Positions 15,987-23,189 of a stretch of DNA of 24,770 nucleotides are shown piece by piece (position 1 is the stretch's first letter; each line of letters opens with the position of its first letter). The notes beneath the pieces were generated by a model, which ran no database searches, was not told where the DNA came from, and saw only the letters and a list, made by a program, of their open reading frames with translations. The translations under genes were made by a program, and so were the position numbers. Source of the DNA: JBAXQQ01 sp037131695 (lineage in GTDB: Bacteria > Armatimonadota > Hebobacteria > CAIYQO01); contig CAZWZF010000063.1 in NCBI GenBank assembly GCA_964638715.1, positions 1 through 24,770 on the forward strand, read 5' to 3'.

Positions 15987-17081
15987 TTATGCTTGGGAAG
16001 GCGTGCATGTTGATTTGCGAACCACTAATTCTACTGGTAACGATACTGTTTCTATCGGTAATGTGTTGTCATGTAAATGACGCAGTAAAAGTGCTATTGC
16101 CTGGCGTCCTACTTCGACTAAAGGTACGTGAATTGTCGTCAGGAAATTATTGCCGGATGTATCAACAATAGGGATACTATCATCATATCCAACAAGGCTG
16201 ATATCTTCCGGGACACGCATATCTGCACGCTGTAATGCCTGATAGATAAGCGATGCCATTAAATCCTGGCGTGCGACAATAGCAGTAATTTTCTTTTCAT
16301 TCTTTATAATTTCTATCTCTTCATCAATTGTTTTGCAAAATTTATTGTAATCTAAATGATGCAGGCAGTCATCAGGATTCACGCCAGCATCAAGGCAAGC
16401 TTGGCGCGCGCCATTACCGCGAAGCTGGTGTGGTGTACCTGCCAGGTTAAAGAAATGGCCTATTTTGCGGTGTCCAAGTTCTAAGAGATGTTTCATTAAA
16501 GCATAGCCGCCAGAATAGTCGTCGGAAACGACTTGCGAACAACCTGGCAGTGGTGATATAAGCGATACTATTGGCCTGTCAGCAAATTGAGGGCAGCTTC
16601 TCAATTGTTCTACCATGGTACTGAATGAACCATAAATAATCGCTCCATCAACCTCGCCATGCTCAATAACCATGGGCAGATGAACGTCTGGTACACTCGG
16701 GTTAAAAGCAGAGGATGACATAACCATTCCGCCAAATCTTTCTGCTTCCAAGACTTCCAGTGCGCCTAATAATAATGGATTAAAATATTGGTCATTTGCA
16801 GTGATATGGTCATGGACAATAAGACCTATTAAATAGGAAAGGGGAGCTTTCCCGGCTTTGCGATATGCTAATCTGCGGGCTGCCTGGTTGGCGGCAGGAT
16901 TATAACCTAATTCTTTCGCAACTTTCCGAACTCGTTCACGGGTTTGTTTGCTGACATGAGTATCATCATCACTCATCACTGCCCAACGCGCAGCGGCTTT
17001 TGATATACCGCAACGATCAGCAATATCTTGCAAAGTAACTATGCCGCTGGCGAGTTGTGATGTAGAATTTTCTCTGGTCAT
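15987..17081 (-). CDS. LacI-family transcriptional regulator with diverged recognition helix (paralogue 2)
   Basis: A 364-residue LacI-type protein. The fold is clear from VTLQDIADRCGISKA (15-29), VSKQTRERVRKVAKELGYNP (43-62) and a full ligand-binding domain (GEVDGAIIYGS, GCSQVVSDDYSGGYALMKHLLELGHRKIGHF, SLVGYDDS). The recognition helix, normally T/S-V-S-R-x-L-N, reads AAARWAVMSDD, so operator preference is probably changed or DNA binding weakened. It precedes paralogue 1 by 6 bp as the first gene of a two-gene operon. It has a consensus sigma70 promoter about 110 bp upstream. GAAGGG lies upstream of the ATG. Heterodimerisation with paralogue 1 is possible but unproven. Confidence 0.92.
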   Translation of the reverse strand: MTRENSTSQLASGIVTLQDIADRCGISKAAARWAVMSDDDTHVSKQTRERVRKVAKELGYNPAANQAARRLAYRKAGKAPLSYLIGLIVHDHITANDQYFNPLLLGALEVLEAERFGGMVMSSSAFNPSVPDVHLPMVIEHGEVDGAIIYGSFSTMVEQLRSCPQFADRPIVSLISPLPGCSQVVSDDYSGGYALMKHLLELGHRKIGHFFNLAGTPHQLRGNGARQACLDAGVNPDDCLHHLDYNKFCKTIDEEIEIIKNEKKITAIVARQDLMASLIYQALQRADMRVPEDISLVGYDDSIPIVDTSGNNFLTTIHVPLVEVGRQAIALLLRHLHDNTLPIETVSLPVELVVRKSTCTPSQA

Positions 17082-17190
17082 TTAAAGTTTTACCCTTCGT
17101 CGTTATTCAAAAATATGTTATGTTAATACTGCTATTTTACTACCTGAAAGATATAAAATGCAATTAAATATTAGTTAACCGGATTACAAA

Positions 17191-17219
17191 ATTATAATAA
17201 GATTTACTATGAGTGTCAA
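17191..17219 (-). promoter_or_regulatory. Consensus sigma70 promoter for the tandem LacI genes
   Basis: On the minus strand TTGACA (17219-17214), a 17-bp spacer and TATAAT (17196-17191) give a perfect match to the sigma70 consensus. The predicted start is near 17184, leaving a leader of about 100 nt before the LacI start at 17081. A GTTAAC palindrome lies just downstream of the -10 (around 17173-17178) and could be part of an operator, but this is weak. The -35 lies directly against the U-tract of the preceding terminator. Confidence 0.8.
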
Positions 17220-17221
17220 TA

Positions 17222-17257
17222 GAAAAAAGCCAGTAATAAAATTTTGAATTACTGGCT
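17222..17257 (-). terminator. Rho-independent terminator of the small membrane-protein gene
   Basis: A perfect 10-bp stem of AGCCAGTAAT/ATTACTGGCT (17228-17237 with 17248-17257) with a 10-nt loop. On the minus strand it is followed by a TTTTTTCT tract. It lies 30 bp beyond the stop at 17287 and ends 2 bp before the -35 of the LacI promoter, so it isolates the two transcription units. Confidence 0.9.
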
Positions 17258-17286
17258 GATAATAATTTTTCATTACTATTTATATG

Positions 17287-17742
17287 TTACGGTTTTAACC
17301 CTTTAGCAAGATGTTGAGGGTATGCGCTGAGAGCTTTATATGTAAATGCCAGTTCTTTTCCTTCGATTTTCTTAAATTTTCTGAAATATGGTTTGCCGAT
17401 AGTTCTGGTGCCATCGCTGGTTTTTGCGACTATTTCAAACGCGAATTCGTGTGGTTTCAGACGCAAGTCTTTGTCTTTTGCGCCTCTGATAATGCGACAT
17501 TCAATTTTCATGCCAGAATCATGAGTGGACATGCCATAAGTTTGCAGGATTTCTTTTAATCGATATGCACGGTAGCTGGTATCAGTTGCTTTTATACCAA
17601 CTTCAATTAAAGCGTATTTCTTTCCGGCAAGAAGTTTTCTTGTTTGTTTATCACTTACGATTTTCAATATCACTGCGATTACAATGAAAAGAAATACCAC
17701 ACTTCCACCAATTACATAAGCAATTACAGGTATTGCTGGCAT
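17287..17742 (-). CDS. Membrane-anchored protein of unknown function
   Basis: A 151-residue protein with one N-terminal membrane helix (residues about 3-29: PAIPVIAYVIGGSVVFLFIV onward), followed by a charged soluble domain. That domain contains KKYALIEVGIKATDTSYRAYR, IECRIIRGAKDKDLRLKPHE and FEIVAKTSDGTRTIGKPYFRKF. The frame is open 29 codons further upstream to a GTG at 17829, but AAAAGGTGGTAAC is a good ribosome-binding site directly before the ATG at 17742, so that start is preferred. It is flanked by terminators on both sides and so appears to be a single-gene transcription unit. I do not recognise a family. The soluble part would face either the cytoplasm or the periplasm; basic residues after the helix favour the cytoplasm. 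Confidence 0.7.
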   Translation of the reverse strand: MPAIPVIAYVIGGSVVFLFIVIAVILKIVSDKQTRKLLAGKKYALIEVGIKATDTSYRAYRLKEILQTYGMSTHDSGMKIECRIIRGAKDKDLRLKPHEFAFEIVAKTSDGTRTIGKPYFRKFKKIEGKELAFTYKALSAYPQHLAKGLKP

Positions 17743-17872
17743 GTTACCACCTTTTAAGATTTTATAATAGTTTATGGAAACTCGCATGCGGGTGAAGACC
17801 CCGTACAATGCGTCATTTGTTTTTTCCACAATTGATTTAAAAAACCGTAATTTTTAAATGACTTTTTAAAAA

Positions 17873-17917
17873 AATCTGCTTAACTGGTATGAAGAATCAA
17901 GTAGTTAAAAGCAGATT
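17873..17917 (-). terminator. Second hairpin with T-tract downstream of the large secreted-protein gene
   Basis: AATCTGCTT (17873-17881) pairs with AAGCAGATT (17909-17917), extended by AACT/AGTT across a 2-nt bulge, with a 17-nt loop. On the minus strand the stem runs into TTTTTTT, so it has terminator form. It lies about 160 bp beyond the large gene's stop as a possible backup to the terminator at 18008-18043. The rest of the 334-bp gene-free stretch 17743-18076 is AT-rich with no recognised gene or repeat. Confidence 0.6.
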
Positions 17918-18007
17918 AGCTGAAAGATATTATGCAGGATTTGGGGTAGATTAGTCAAGCATTCTTTACCTTCAAAACTTCAATTGTCATAAAATTTTTA
18001 TAAAAAA

Positions 18008-18043
18008 TAGTTCGCAGTTTTTTATAAATATTACTGCGAACTA
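18008..18043 (-). terminator. Rho-independent terminator of the large secreted-protein gene
   Basis: A perfect 11-bp stem TAGTTCGCAGT/ACTGCGAACTA with a 14-nt loop, 33 bp past the stop codon at 18077. On the minus strand it is followed by a TTTTTTAT tract. Confidence 0.88.
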
Positions 18044-18076
18044 CTCTTTATCTTACTAACTTAAATTACATATTTT

Positions 18077-21000
18077 CTATTCTACTCTTGCATCTCCCCA
18101 TTCAGCAGGTTCTAATTTACATTCACTCGGTACATCTTTCAGAATGTTTGATGTTGGACTATTATTGGTCCAATATGCGCGTAATGAAGCCTGCGTACCG
18201 GTGGCATTCCCGAAGATATAACCGAAATCTATTTTAACCTGAGTACTTGGCTGCGGTGCCCATCCAATAGTTTCAAGAGGAATGGTGACAAATGCTTCGA
18301 AGCCGCCGTTTTTCGGTTTGTAATTAAGGTTTATTTTGTCGCTTATATCGATAGCATCAAAAGATTCCTTGCCGGTAGGCGATGACAATACTACCGGTGT
18401 CCCGGTAAAGCCTTTAATTTTTGGCCGGTATATAACAGCGATAGTTTTGCCGGCTTGCCTGCTGATAAGGATGCGCAAGTCTCCTGGTGCTGGTGTCTTT
18501 CGTTTCGCATCTGCTGTAGGGTCAGTTGCCATTTGAATATCCAACAGGTTGCCGGATTTGAATATTACCCGCAGGTCTGGTTCTGCATTTATCAATGCAA
18601 ATTGACTTGAAACATCATAAGACACATATAGATTTTTCTCGTCATAAGCAGCTTTAACACTGAATGAACGGGTTGCATCTACAAATTTCTCAACTGAACT
18701 GGCTGAATCAAGCGACTTTAATCCGCGGACAATTTCCAATTTTTTAGTATTAGATAACGCCTTCTGGTACTCAAGCTGTGCTTGCATAGTCTGTTTAACG
18801 TCTTCTTCGGTATGGATATATGTACCACCAGGAAGACGTTTTACAGTATCTAAACCGAATATTTCTGTTACGCGGCCATCTTGCGCACCGGCAAGCAGGA
18901 AGTATCGGTTCATGCCTTCCGGTTTCACTAATTGACCTTGTACAGATTCGGTTGCAATTACATCAGGTCCCAACCCTTTGCCATCTCGTCCATCCCGGGT
19001 TATCATTGCAACATATAATCCATCGCGGGTGAGAATATGGTATGGGTTGTAATATGTTACCGCTCCAGTGAAATCACCAGCAACGCATAGAGGCATGGTT
19101 AAACCGTGAAGTTTACCCGGTGTTACCATTGGCAGGTTCAGTGATGAAGGCCATGGTAAAATATTGGGGTAACCCCACAACATTTTTCCGTCACGTGTCC
19201 AATGTGCAAGGCCAGGATTTGAACCAGGATTTAATGTATAAACGGTATCATCTTTATCATCAAGCCACAAAGATGTCGCATTGGCATTGCTGCCTTTAAA
19301 TGGAATATCAGTCTTTTGGCTAAAGTCGTAAATAGGCCTGCCATCATCAGTGATTTTAGCTGGTTTGTAAATCCAGCCAGCATCGCACCAGGCATTAAGG
19401 TCAGCATCAATCCAGTTAAATGCAGTCTCACCACGTCCGGATGGAGATACTACTAATTCTTCCGGTTGTATTTCCTGGTCGTCATTCGCATCCTGCCATA
19501 AGAAAGCACCTGCCTTAGTTTTTTCATAGATATCTTTCATTGCCGGATATGGCATACCGCCACCAAATGTTCCGAATGCAACACGAATTACTCCGGAAAT
19601 CGGTTTAAATACGTCGCCAGAGCGCATATACAGCATGTTGCTGTAGTCGCGCATTCCCCAGGCAAATTGTTTGCCGTTTTTCGCTGTCATAACACGAACG
19701 TGACCGGCGTATCCGTCTGCCGCAACAGCACCTATCATATTTGGCTTGGTTGAACGCCACATGGTGCTGGTAGGGTAGCAGGTATTCTTTGTCCAATCAA
19801 CTTTCCATACTGTATTGTGACAATATATTTCATCTGGATGTTTGGGATCCATCCATAACCAGCCGAAATAAGCACTTCCGCCAAAGAATTCATTGGCCAA
19901 ACTGCCGTCTTTACTATTCCACACGCTGAATCGTTTGGGAGAATCGAGTGTTTCAGCTACCCAGATGTTGGCTTTAGCATCGACTGATAAGCCACCCGGT
20001 TCCAGCATACCGTCTTTTTCGTACTTGCCTTTTGCTGGTCTGCCGCCTGTTTTGCCGATACTGCGCAGGTACTTGCCATCAGCAGAAAATACTGAAATAT
20101 TTTGCAGGCTTCCGCGGTTGCTGATGTAAATATTACCTTCTGCATCTGTAGTTACAGCAAAAGGTTTGTCGATTTTTTCTTTAATGAATGTGTCTGTTTT
20201 TCCATCTTTTAAACGCAGGATTGTTTCATCGCTCACTATAAGTAAACTGCCATCCTTAGCCACAGCCAGCGCGCCGGGGTTATTGACATTAATTGTTTCT
20301 TTTAAAGTTCCCATAACTGCATCATTAACAGCAATCATATTTCGCGCACTAATAGCAACGTATAGTTTGCCGTCGATGTATGCAATCCCAGTGACACTGT
20401 TTGTCTTATCATCCCCACCTGTCGGCAAATCCGCAATCGGTTTTCCGTTGCCAAAGTTTAATGGCCGCGAGTCTGCAGCATCGTAGACTGCTACGCCGGC
20501 ATGTTGTTCAAATCCTTCATCGCCTGACCCGAAGAAACGTTTGCCGTCAGTAGCTAAATACCGTGAGCAATGTTTTGATCCCCATTGTTTTTTACCGTTT
20601 AAATCGGTGCGAATAATACCCCAGCCAAGTTCGCAACTGTTCCATGCCAGCAGCATACCGTCTGGCAATGCGCATGATGTGGTCGGCGTGCCGTGGTCGC
20701 CGCCCCAGCCGCCTTTGTTGTCATCTGTAGGGTAGGGCGGCTGTCCGGAATTATGGGCTGAAAAAAGGAATTTTGTTGTGATGGGCTGATGATAAAGTCC
20801 TTTCCATTGATAAGTGCCTGCTGGCAGTGGTTTACCCACTTCATCCAGGCCATCCCAGCGGTCAATCATTTTACCGGCGCGACGGTCGCCTTGCGCCACA
20901 ATAGTGCGTACCATTTCATTCTTTTCGTTGAATAACTGCACACTTACCTGGCTGTCTTCCGGAATGTTATATTCAAATTTAAGTGGAAGTGGTTTTTCTG

Positions 21001-21850
21001 GCGGTAAACCGTCTTCTACCAGGTCTTTTGGTAAGTTGCCGGTTTTTGAAAAGATTATTTTTCCCCAGCATCCTGAACTCTGGAAGGTGAATCCCGGTCC
21101 GCTCATCACATCATAACACCACGCAGAACCACCAGCAGTTTTCAGGCCGTCTGCTGTGCCCCAGTTGAACTGCACTGTACCGGCAACCAGATCGCCAGCC
21201 TCTGGTATATTCTTAGTTTCCAGTGATTTCCAGGGTATTCTGTATTCAAAAGTATATTCGCGGCCATTTTTATTCAGCAAATATGCAGCCTGAAATTTAT
21301 CATGCGGCAGTACGCCAAAAGGTTCTGTACCGGTAATTGGTTTGTATGTCATGCCTTTATGAAGCTGCAGGCAGGGTTCTTTACGGTCAGTGTAGTACCA
21401 GAGTATCAAATGCGCCATCTGGTCATTATCAACCGCATTCCAGGTTGACTGGTTTACCGGATATCCCTGTGCCGGGTCAAGAATCATGCGGAACTGGCAG
21501 GCATCGGCGTCCCATCCCTTGTTTCCATTCACTTTCGGGTCGTTGCGGTTCATCATTGGCGATGTATCGGCAACAACACCACTTAGATACAATGCGTCTT
21601 TGTCATACATCATGGCAAATCGCGCTCCCTGGGTATCAGCAGTTTCAGATACAACGTAACTGTGAATCTGCCCGGAAAGGTCCCAGTCATTCAACTTCCC
21701 GTCAATCTTAACCTTTTTCCCGGCAGGCACAGGAACCGCATAAGCTTTCTTGTGAAGTCCGCGACCGTTATCAGCACTGACAATAACAGCTAAAAGCAGC
21801 AAAACGCCGACAATAAAATAACAACGCCAAAATGAAAAAACAGAATTCAT
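18077..21850 (-). CDS. Large secreted protein: CBM9/DOMON-like, FlgD-like Ig and beta-propeller domains
   Basis: A 1257-residue exported protein. The signal peptide is MNSVFSFWRCYFIVGVLLLLAVIVSAD. Residues about 42-270 look like a CBM9/DOMON-type sugar-binding domain (VKIDGKLNDWD, RFAMMYDKDALYLSGVVAD, YTFEYRIPWKSL). Residues about 290-352 match a FlgD-like Ig domain (FEYNIPEDSQVSVQLFNEKNE, IDRWDGLDEVGKPLPAGTYQW). Residues about 365-700 contain NHL-like propeller repeats (PFAVTTDAEGNIYISN, PGGLSVDAKANIWVAE). A further propeller-like region runs to about 1030, and a second CBM9-like domain closes the protein (about 1040-1257, VEKFVDATRSFSVKAAYDEKNLYVSYDV). The frame continues upstream to a TTG, but AAGGGAGA before the ATG at 21850 and the signal peptide there fix the start. 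No catalytic motif is recognised. Binding or processing of surface polysaccharide is inference. A URO-D-like gene lies 147 bp upstream. Confidence 0.85.
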   Translation of the reverse strand: MNSVFSFWRCYFIVGVLLLLAVIVSADNGRGLHKKAYAVPVPAGKKVKIDGKLNDWDLSGQIHSYVVSETADTQGARFAMMYDKDALYLSGVVADTSPMMNRNDPKVNGNKGWDADACQFRMILDPAQGYPVNQSTWNAVDNDQMAHLILWYYTDRKEPCLQLHKGMTYKPITGTEPFGVLPHDKFQAAYLLNKNGREYTFEYRIPWKSLETKNIPEAGDLVAGTVQFNWGTADGLKTAGGSAWCYDVMSGPGFTFQSSGCWGKIIFSKTGNLPKDLVEDGLPPEKPLPLKFEYNIPEDSQVSVQLFNEKNEMVRTIVAQGDRRAGKMIDRWDGLDEVGKPLPAGTYQWKGLYHQPITTKFLFSAHNSGQPPYPTDDNKGGWGGDHGTPTTSCALPDGMLLAWNSCELGWGIIRTDLNGKKQWGSKHCSRYLATDGKRFFGSGDEGFEQHAGVAVYDAADSRPLNFGNGKPIADLPTGGDDKTNSVTGIAYIDGKLYVAISARNMIAVNDAVMGTLKETINVNNPGALAVAKDGSLLIVSDETILRLKDGKTDTFIKEKIDKPFAVTTDAEGNIYISNRGSLQNISVFSADGKYLRSIGKTGGRPAKGKYEKDGMLEPGGLSVDAKANIWVAETLDSPKRFSVWNSKDGSLANEFFGGSAYFGWLWMDPKHPDEIYCHNTVWKVDWTKNTCYPTSTMWRSTKPNMIGAVAADGYAGHVRVMTAKNGKQFAWGMRDYSNMLYMRSGDVFKPISGVIRVAFGTFGGGMPYPAMKDIYEKTKAGAFLWQDANDDQEIQPEELVVSPSGRGETAFNWIDADLNAWCDAGWIYKPAKITDDGRPIYDFSQKTDIPFKGSNANATSLWLDDKDDTVYTLNPGSNPGLAHWTRDGKMLWGYPNILPWPSSLNLPMVTPGKLHGLTMPLCVAGDFTGAVTYYNPYHILTRDGLYVAMITRDGRDGKGLGPDVIATESVQGQLVKPEGMNRYFLLAGAQDGRVTEIFGLDTVKRLPGGTYIHTEEDVKQTMQAQLEYQKALSNTKKLEIVRGLKSLDSASSVEKFVDATRSFSVKAAYDEKNLYVSYDVSSQFALINAEPDLRVIFKSGNLLDIQMATDPTADAKRKTPAPGDLRILISRQAGKTIAVIYRPKIKGFTGTPVVLSSPTGKESFDAIDISDKINLNYKPKNGGFEAFVTIPLETIGWAPQPSTQVKIDFGYIFGNATGTQASLRAYWTNNSPTSNILKDVPSECKLEPAEWGDARVE

Positions 21851-21872
21851 GATATAATCTCCCTTGGGGAAT

Positions 21873-21901
21873 ATTGTACACCGGAGTACTTCATTAGACA
21901 A
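21873..21901 (-). promoter_or_regulatory. Candidate sigma70 promoter for the large secreted-protein gene
   Basis: On the minus strand TTGTCT (four of six), a 17-bp spacer and TACAAT (five of six) lie just upstream of the AAGGGAGA ribosome-binding site at 21865-21858 and the ATG at 21850. The spacing would give a leader of about 16 nt. Confidence 0.45.
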
Positions 21902-21944
21902 TAGGTTTTGTTTTTTTGTTTACTACAAAATACATGTTGTATAC

Positions 21945-21971
21945 TTTTTCGTGCCCTTCGTGTATTTCGTG
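21945..21971. repeat. TTCGTG tandem repeat of 9-nt period (three units)
   Basis: Three consecutive 9-nt units ending TTCGTG (ttt-, ccc-, tat-TTCGTG at 21945, 21954 and 21963), followed by GTTAAAA. It lies in the 147-bp gap between the URO-D-like gene and the large secreted-protein gene. Very similar TTCGTG-x3 strings are, to my recollection, dispersed between genes in Planctomycetes, Verrucomicrobia and related genomes; their function is unknown. No coding potential is seen. Confidence 0.65.
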
Positions 21972-21997
21972 GTTAAAATTTTCTACAAGCTATCAAT

Positions 21998-23074
21998 CTA
22001 AACAATCTTCATTATCGCGTCAATATAATACCGGTAGTTATCCCATGAGACGTCGGCGGATACTGAATGGTCGATTCCGAGAACGAGGCCGCCTTCTTTC
22101 ACTAATGGCGACAATCGGTGGAGTTCATTTTTTATAGCTTCTGGTCCAGCGGTGACTATTCGTTTGTCAAATCCGCCACCCATTCTTAATTCACGGCCGA
22201 ACTGTTTGCGCAGTGCGGCAGGTTCCATGTTTGCCGCTACTTCACATGGAGCAATGCCATTTATTCCTACTGATAGCATGTCATCAAGAAATAATCGGGA
22301 ATCGCCATCGCTGTCGTGCCAGGTGAACTCAACTCCATGTTGGTGGGCAAAATCCATCGTCTTTTTATAGCGCGGCAAGATCATTTCTTTAAACATGGCA
22401 GGCGATAACAGTGGTCCGGTTTTATACGCGAAATCTTCGCCGAATCCTATTACATCAACCGTTACTAACTTCACTGCCCGCCGCAAGCCTTCCATAACAA
22501 CAATGAAATATCGCTCAAATAATTCATCCACCAGTTCCGGGCAATCGTAAAGCAGGTAGCTTGCGCCTTCAACACCGGCGATAGACCGCAGTGTCCAGTA
22601 ATAGCACCCGCCATCTATCATGATAATATCAGAGTGTTCCTGTGATGCAATTGCTTTGTCAGCCCAATCCGACGCGAAACGCTGATCAAGGTTGTCAACA
22701 TCAAAATGTTCATCCAATAATCGTTTTAAATCATCAGCGTTTTTCACCGGAAAATCCAGCCATTCCGGCATGGTGGTTTGGCTTTTAAAATCTTTTATGG
22801 TGCGCCCATAAGAATCTATAGAATAAATTACATCGCCTTCTTCGCGCAGCACTTTACTTTCAAATGTCGGGTACAATCCGGCAGTCGGGGTGATATTTTT
22901 CATAATAAATCCAGCATCCTGCACACCTAAATATTCATTCGGCTCTACACCAACAGGCAGTCCTTCATGCTGCCATCTTGCAACGGTATCACGCCATGGA
23001 CTGGCAAGGTAGATAGGACGTTTATCTACATCTTCATATCGTAAAGTGCGCATAAATCGTTCGCGTTGATTCAT
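21998..23074 (-). CDS. Uroporphyrinogen decarboxylase-like (URO-D superfamily) protein, not HemE
   Basis: A 358-residue TIM-barrel protein that starts MNQRERFMRTLRYEDVDKRP, the typical opening of the URO-D-like family common in Lentisphaerota and related bacteria. It lacks the HemE N-terminal RQAGR motif needed for haem synthesis. It has WHDSDGD (His253, Asp254, Asp256) and PCEVAANM (Cys277, Glu278). These sit where cobalamin-methyltransferase relatives (MtaA/MtbA) carry zinc ligands of H-x-C/C type, though the ligand set differs. GIDHSVSADVSWDNYRYYIDAI near the end is also typical. AGGTGA lies just before the ATG. It follows the GH4 gene by 115 bp containing an inverted pair of repeats. Role unknown; a methyl-transfer or sugar-derivative step is inference. 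Confidence 0.85.
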   Translation of the reverse strand: MNQRERFMRTLRYEDVDKRPIYLASPWRDTVARWQHEGLPVGVEPNEYLGVQDAGFIMKNITPTAGLYPTFESKVLREEGDVIYSIDSYGRTIKDFKSQTTMPEWLDFPVKNADDLKRLLDEHFDVDNLDQRFASDWADKAIASQEHSDIIMIDGGCYYWTLRSIAGVEGASYLLYDCPELVDELFERYFIVVMEGLRRAVKLVTVDVIGFGEDFAYKTGPLLSPAMFKEMILPRYKKTMDFAHQHGVEFTWHDSDGDSRLFLDDMLSVGINGIAPCEVAANMEPAALRKQFGRELRMGGGFDKRIVTAGPEAIKNELHRLSPLVKEGGLVLGIDHSVSADVSWDNYRYYIDAIMKIV

Positions 23075-23124
23075 TTCTTCACCTAACTTGATTTTCGCTT
23101 TTAAAGAGAAATATACTTAATAAT

Positions 23125-23149
23125 GGTCGCTTCGACAGGCTCAGCGACC
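23125..23149. repeat. 25-bp REP-like hairpin repeat (copy 2)
   Basis: Arms GGTCGCT and AGCGACC flank TCGACAGGCTC. This is the reverse-orientation copy of the element at 2728-2752. Relative to that copy, the T-A pair in the stem is replaced by a C-G pair on the two arms (CAC/GTG versus CGC/GCG), so the hairpin is preserved by compensating changes. It directly abuts copy 3. Confidence 0.8.
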
Positions 23150-23174
23150 GATCACTGAGCTTGTCAAAGTGACC
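23150..23174. repeat. 25-bp REP-like hairpin repeat (copy 3)
   Basis: Same orientation as the element at 2728 and inverted relative to the adjacent copy 2. The core is GAGCTTGTCAA and the arms are GATCACT/AGTGACC, with one mismatch at the second base of the left arm. It starts at the base after copy 2, so the two form an inverted doublet like a REPIN. It lies 16 bp beyond the GH4 stop codon, in the 3' region of its transcript. Confidence 0.8.
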
Positions 23175-23189
23175 TTAAGCGAGTAGACC

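Noticed and set aside
17165..17190. LacI operator around the GTTAAC palindrome
   Set aside because: The palindrome is only 6 bp, has no CG centre or extended symmetry, and no second copy was seen near the candidate target genes.
17743..17829. Longer N-terminus for the small membrane protein (GTG at 17829)
   Set aside because: The ATG at 17742 has a strong AAAAGGTGG ribosome-binding site directly upstream, and the extension has no recognisable feature.
21851..21901. Longer N-terminus for the large secreted protein (TTG at 21901)
   Set aside because: It would place 17 residues before a complete signal peptide and overlaps a good ribosome-binding site and a probable promoter.
21998..23074. HemE (uroporphyrinogen decarboxylase of haem synthesis)
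   Set aside because: The HemE N-terminal RQAGR motif is absent and the opening matches the URO-D-like family of unknown function instead.
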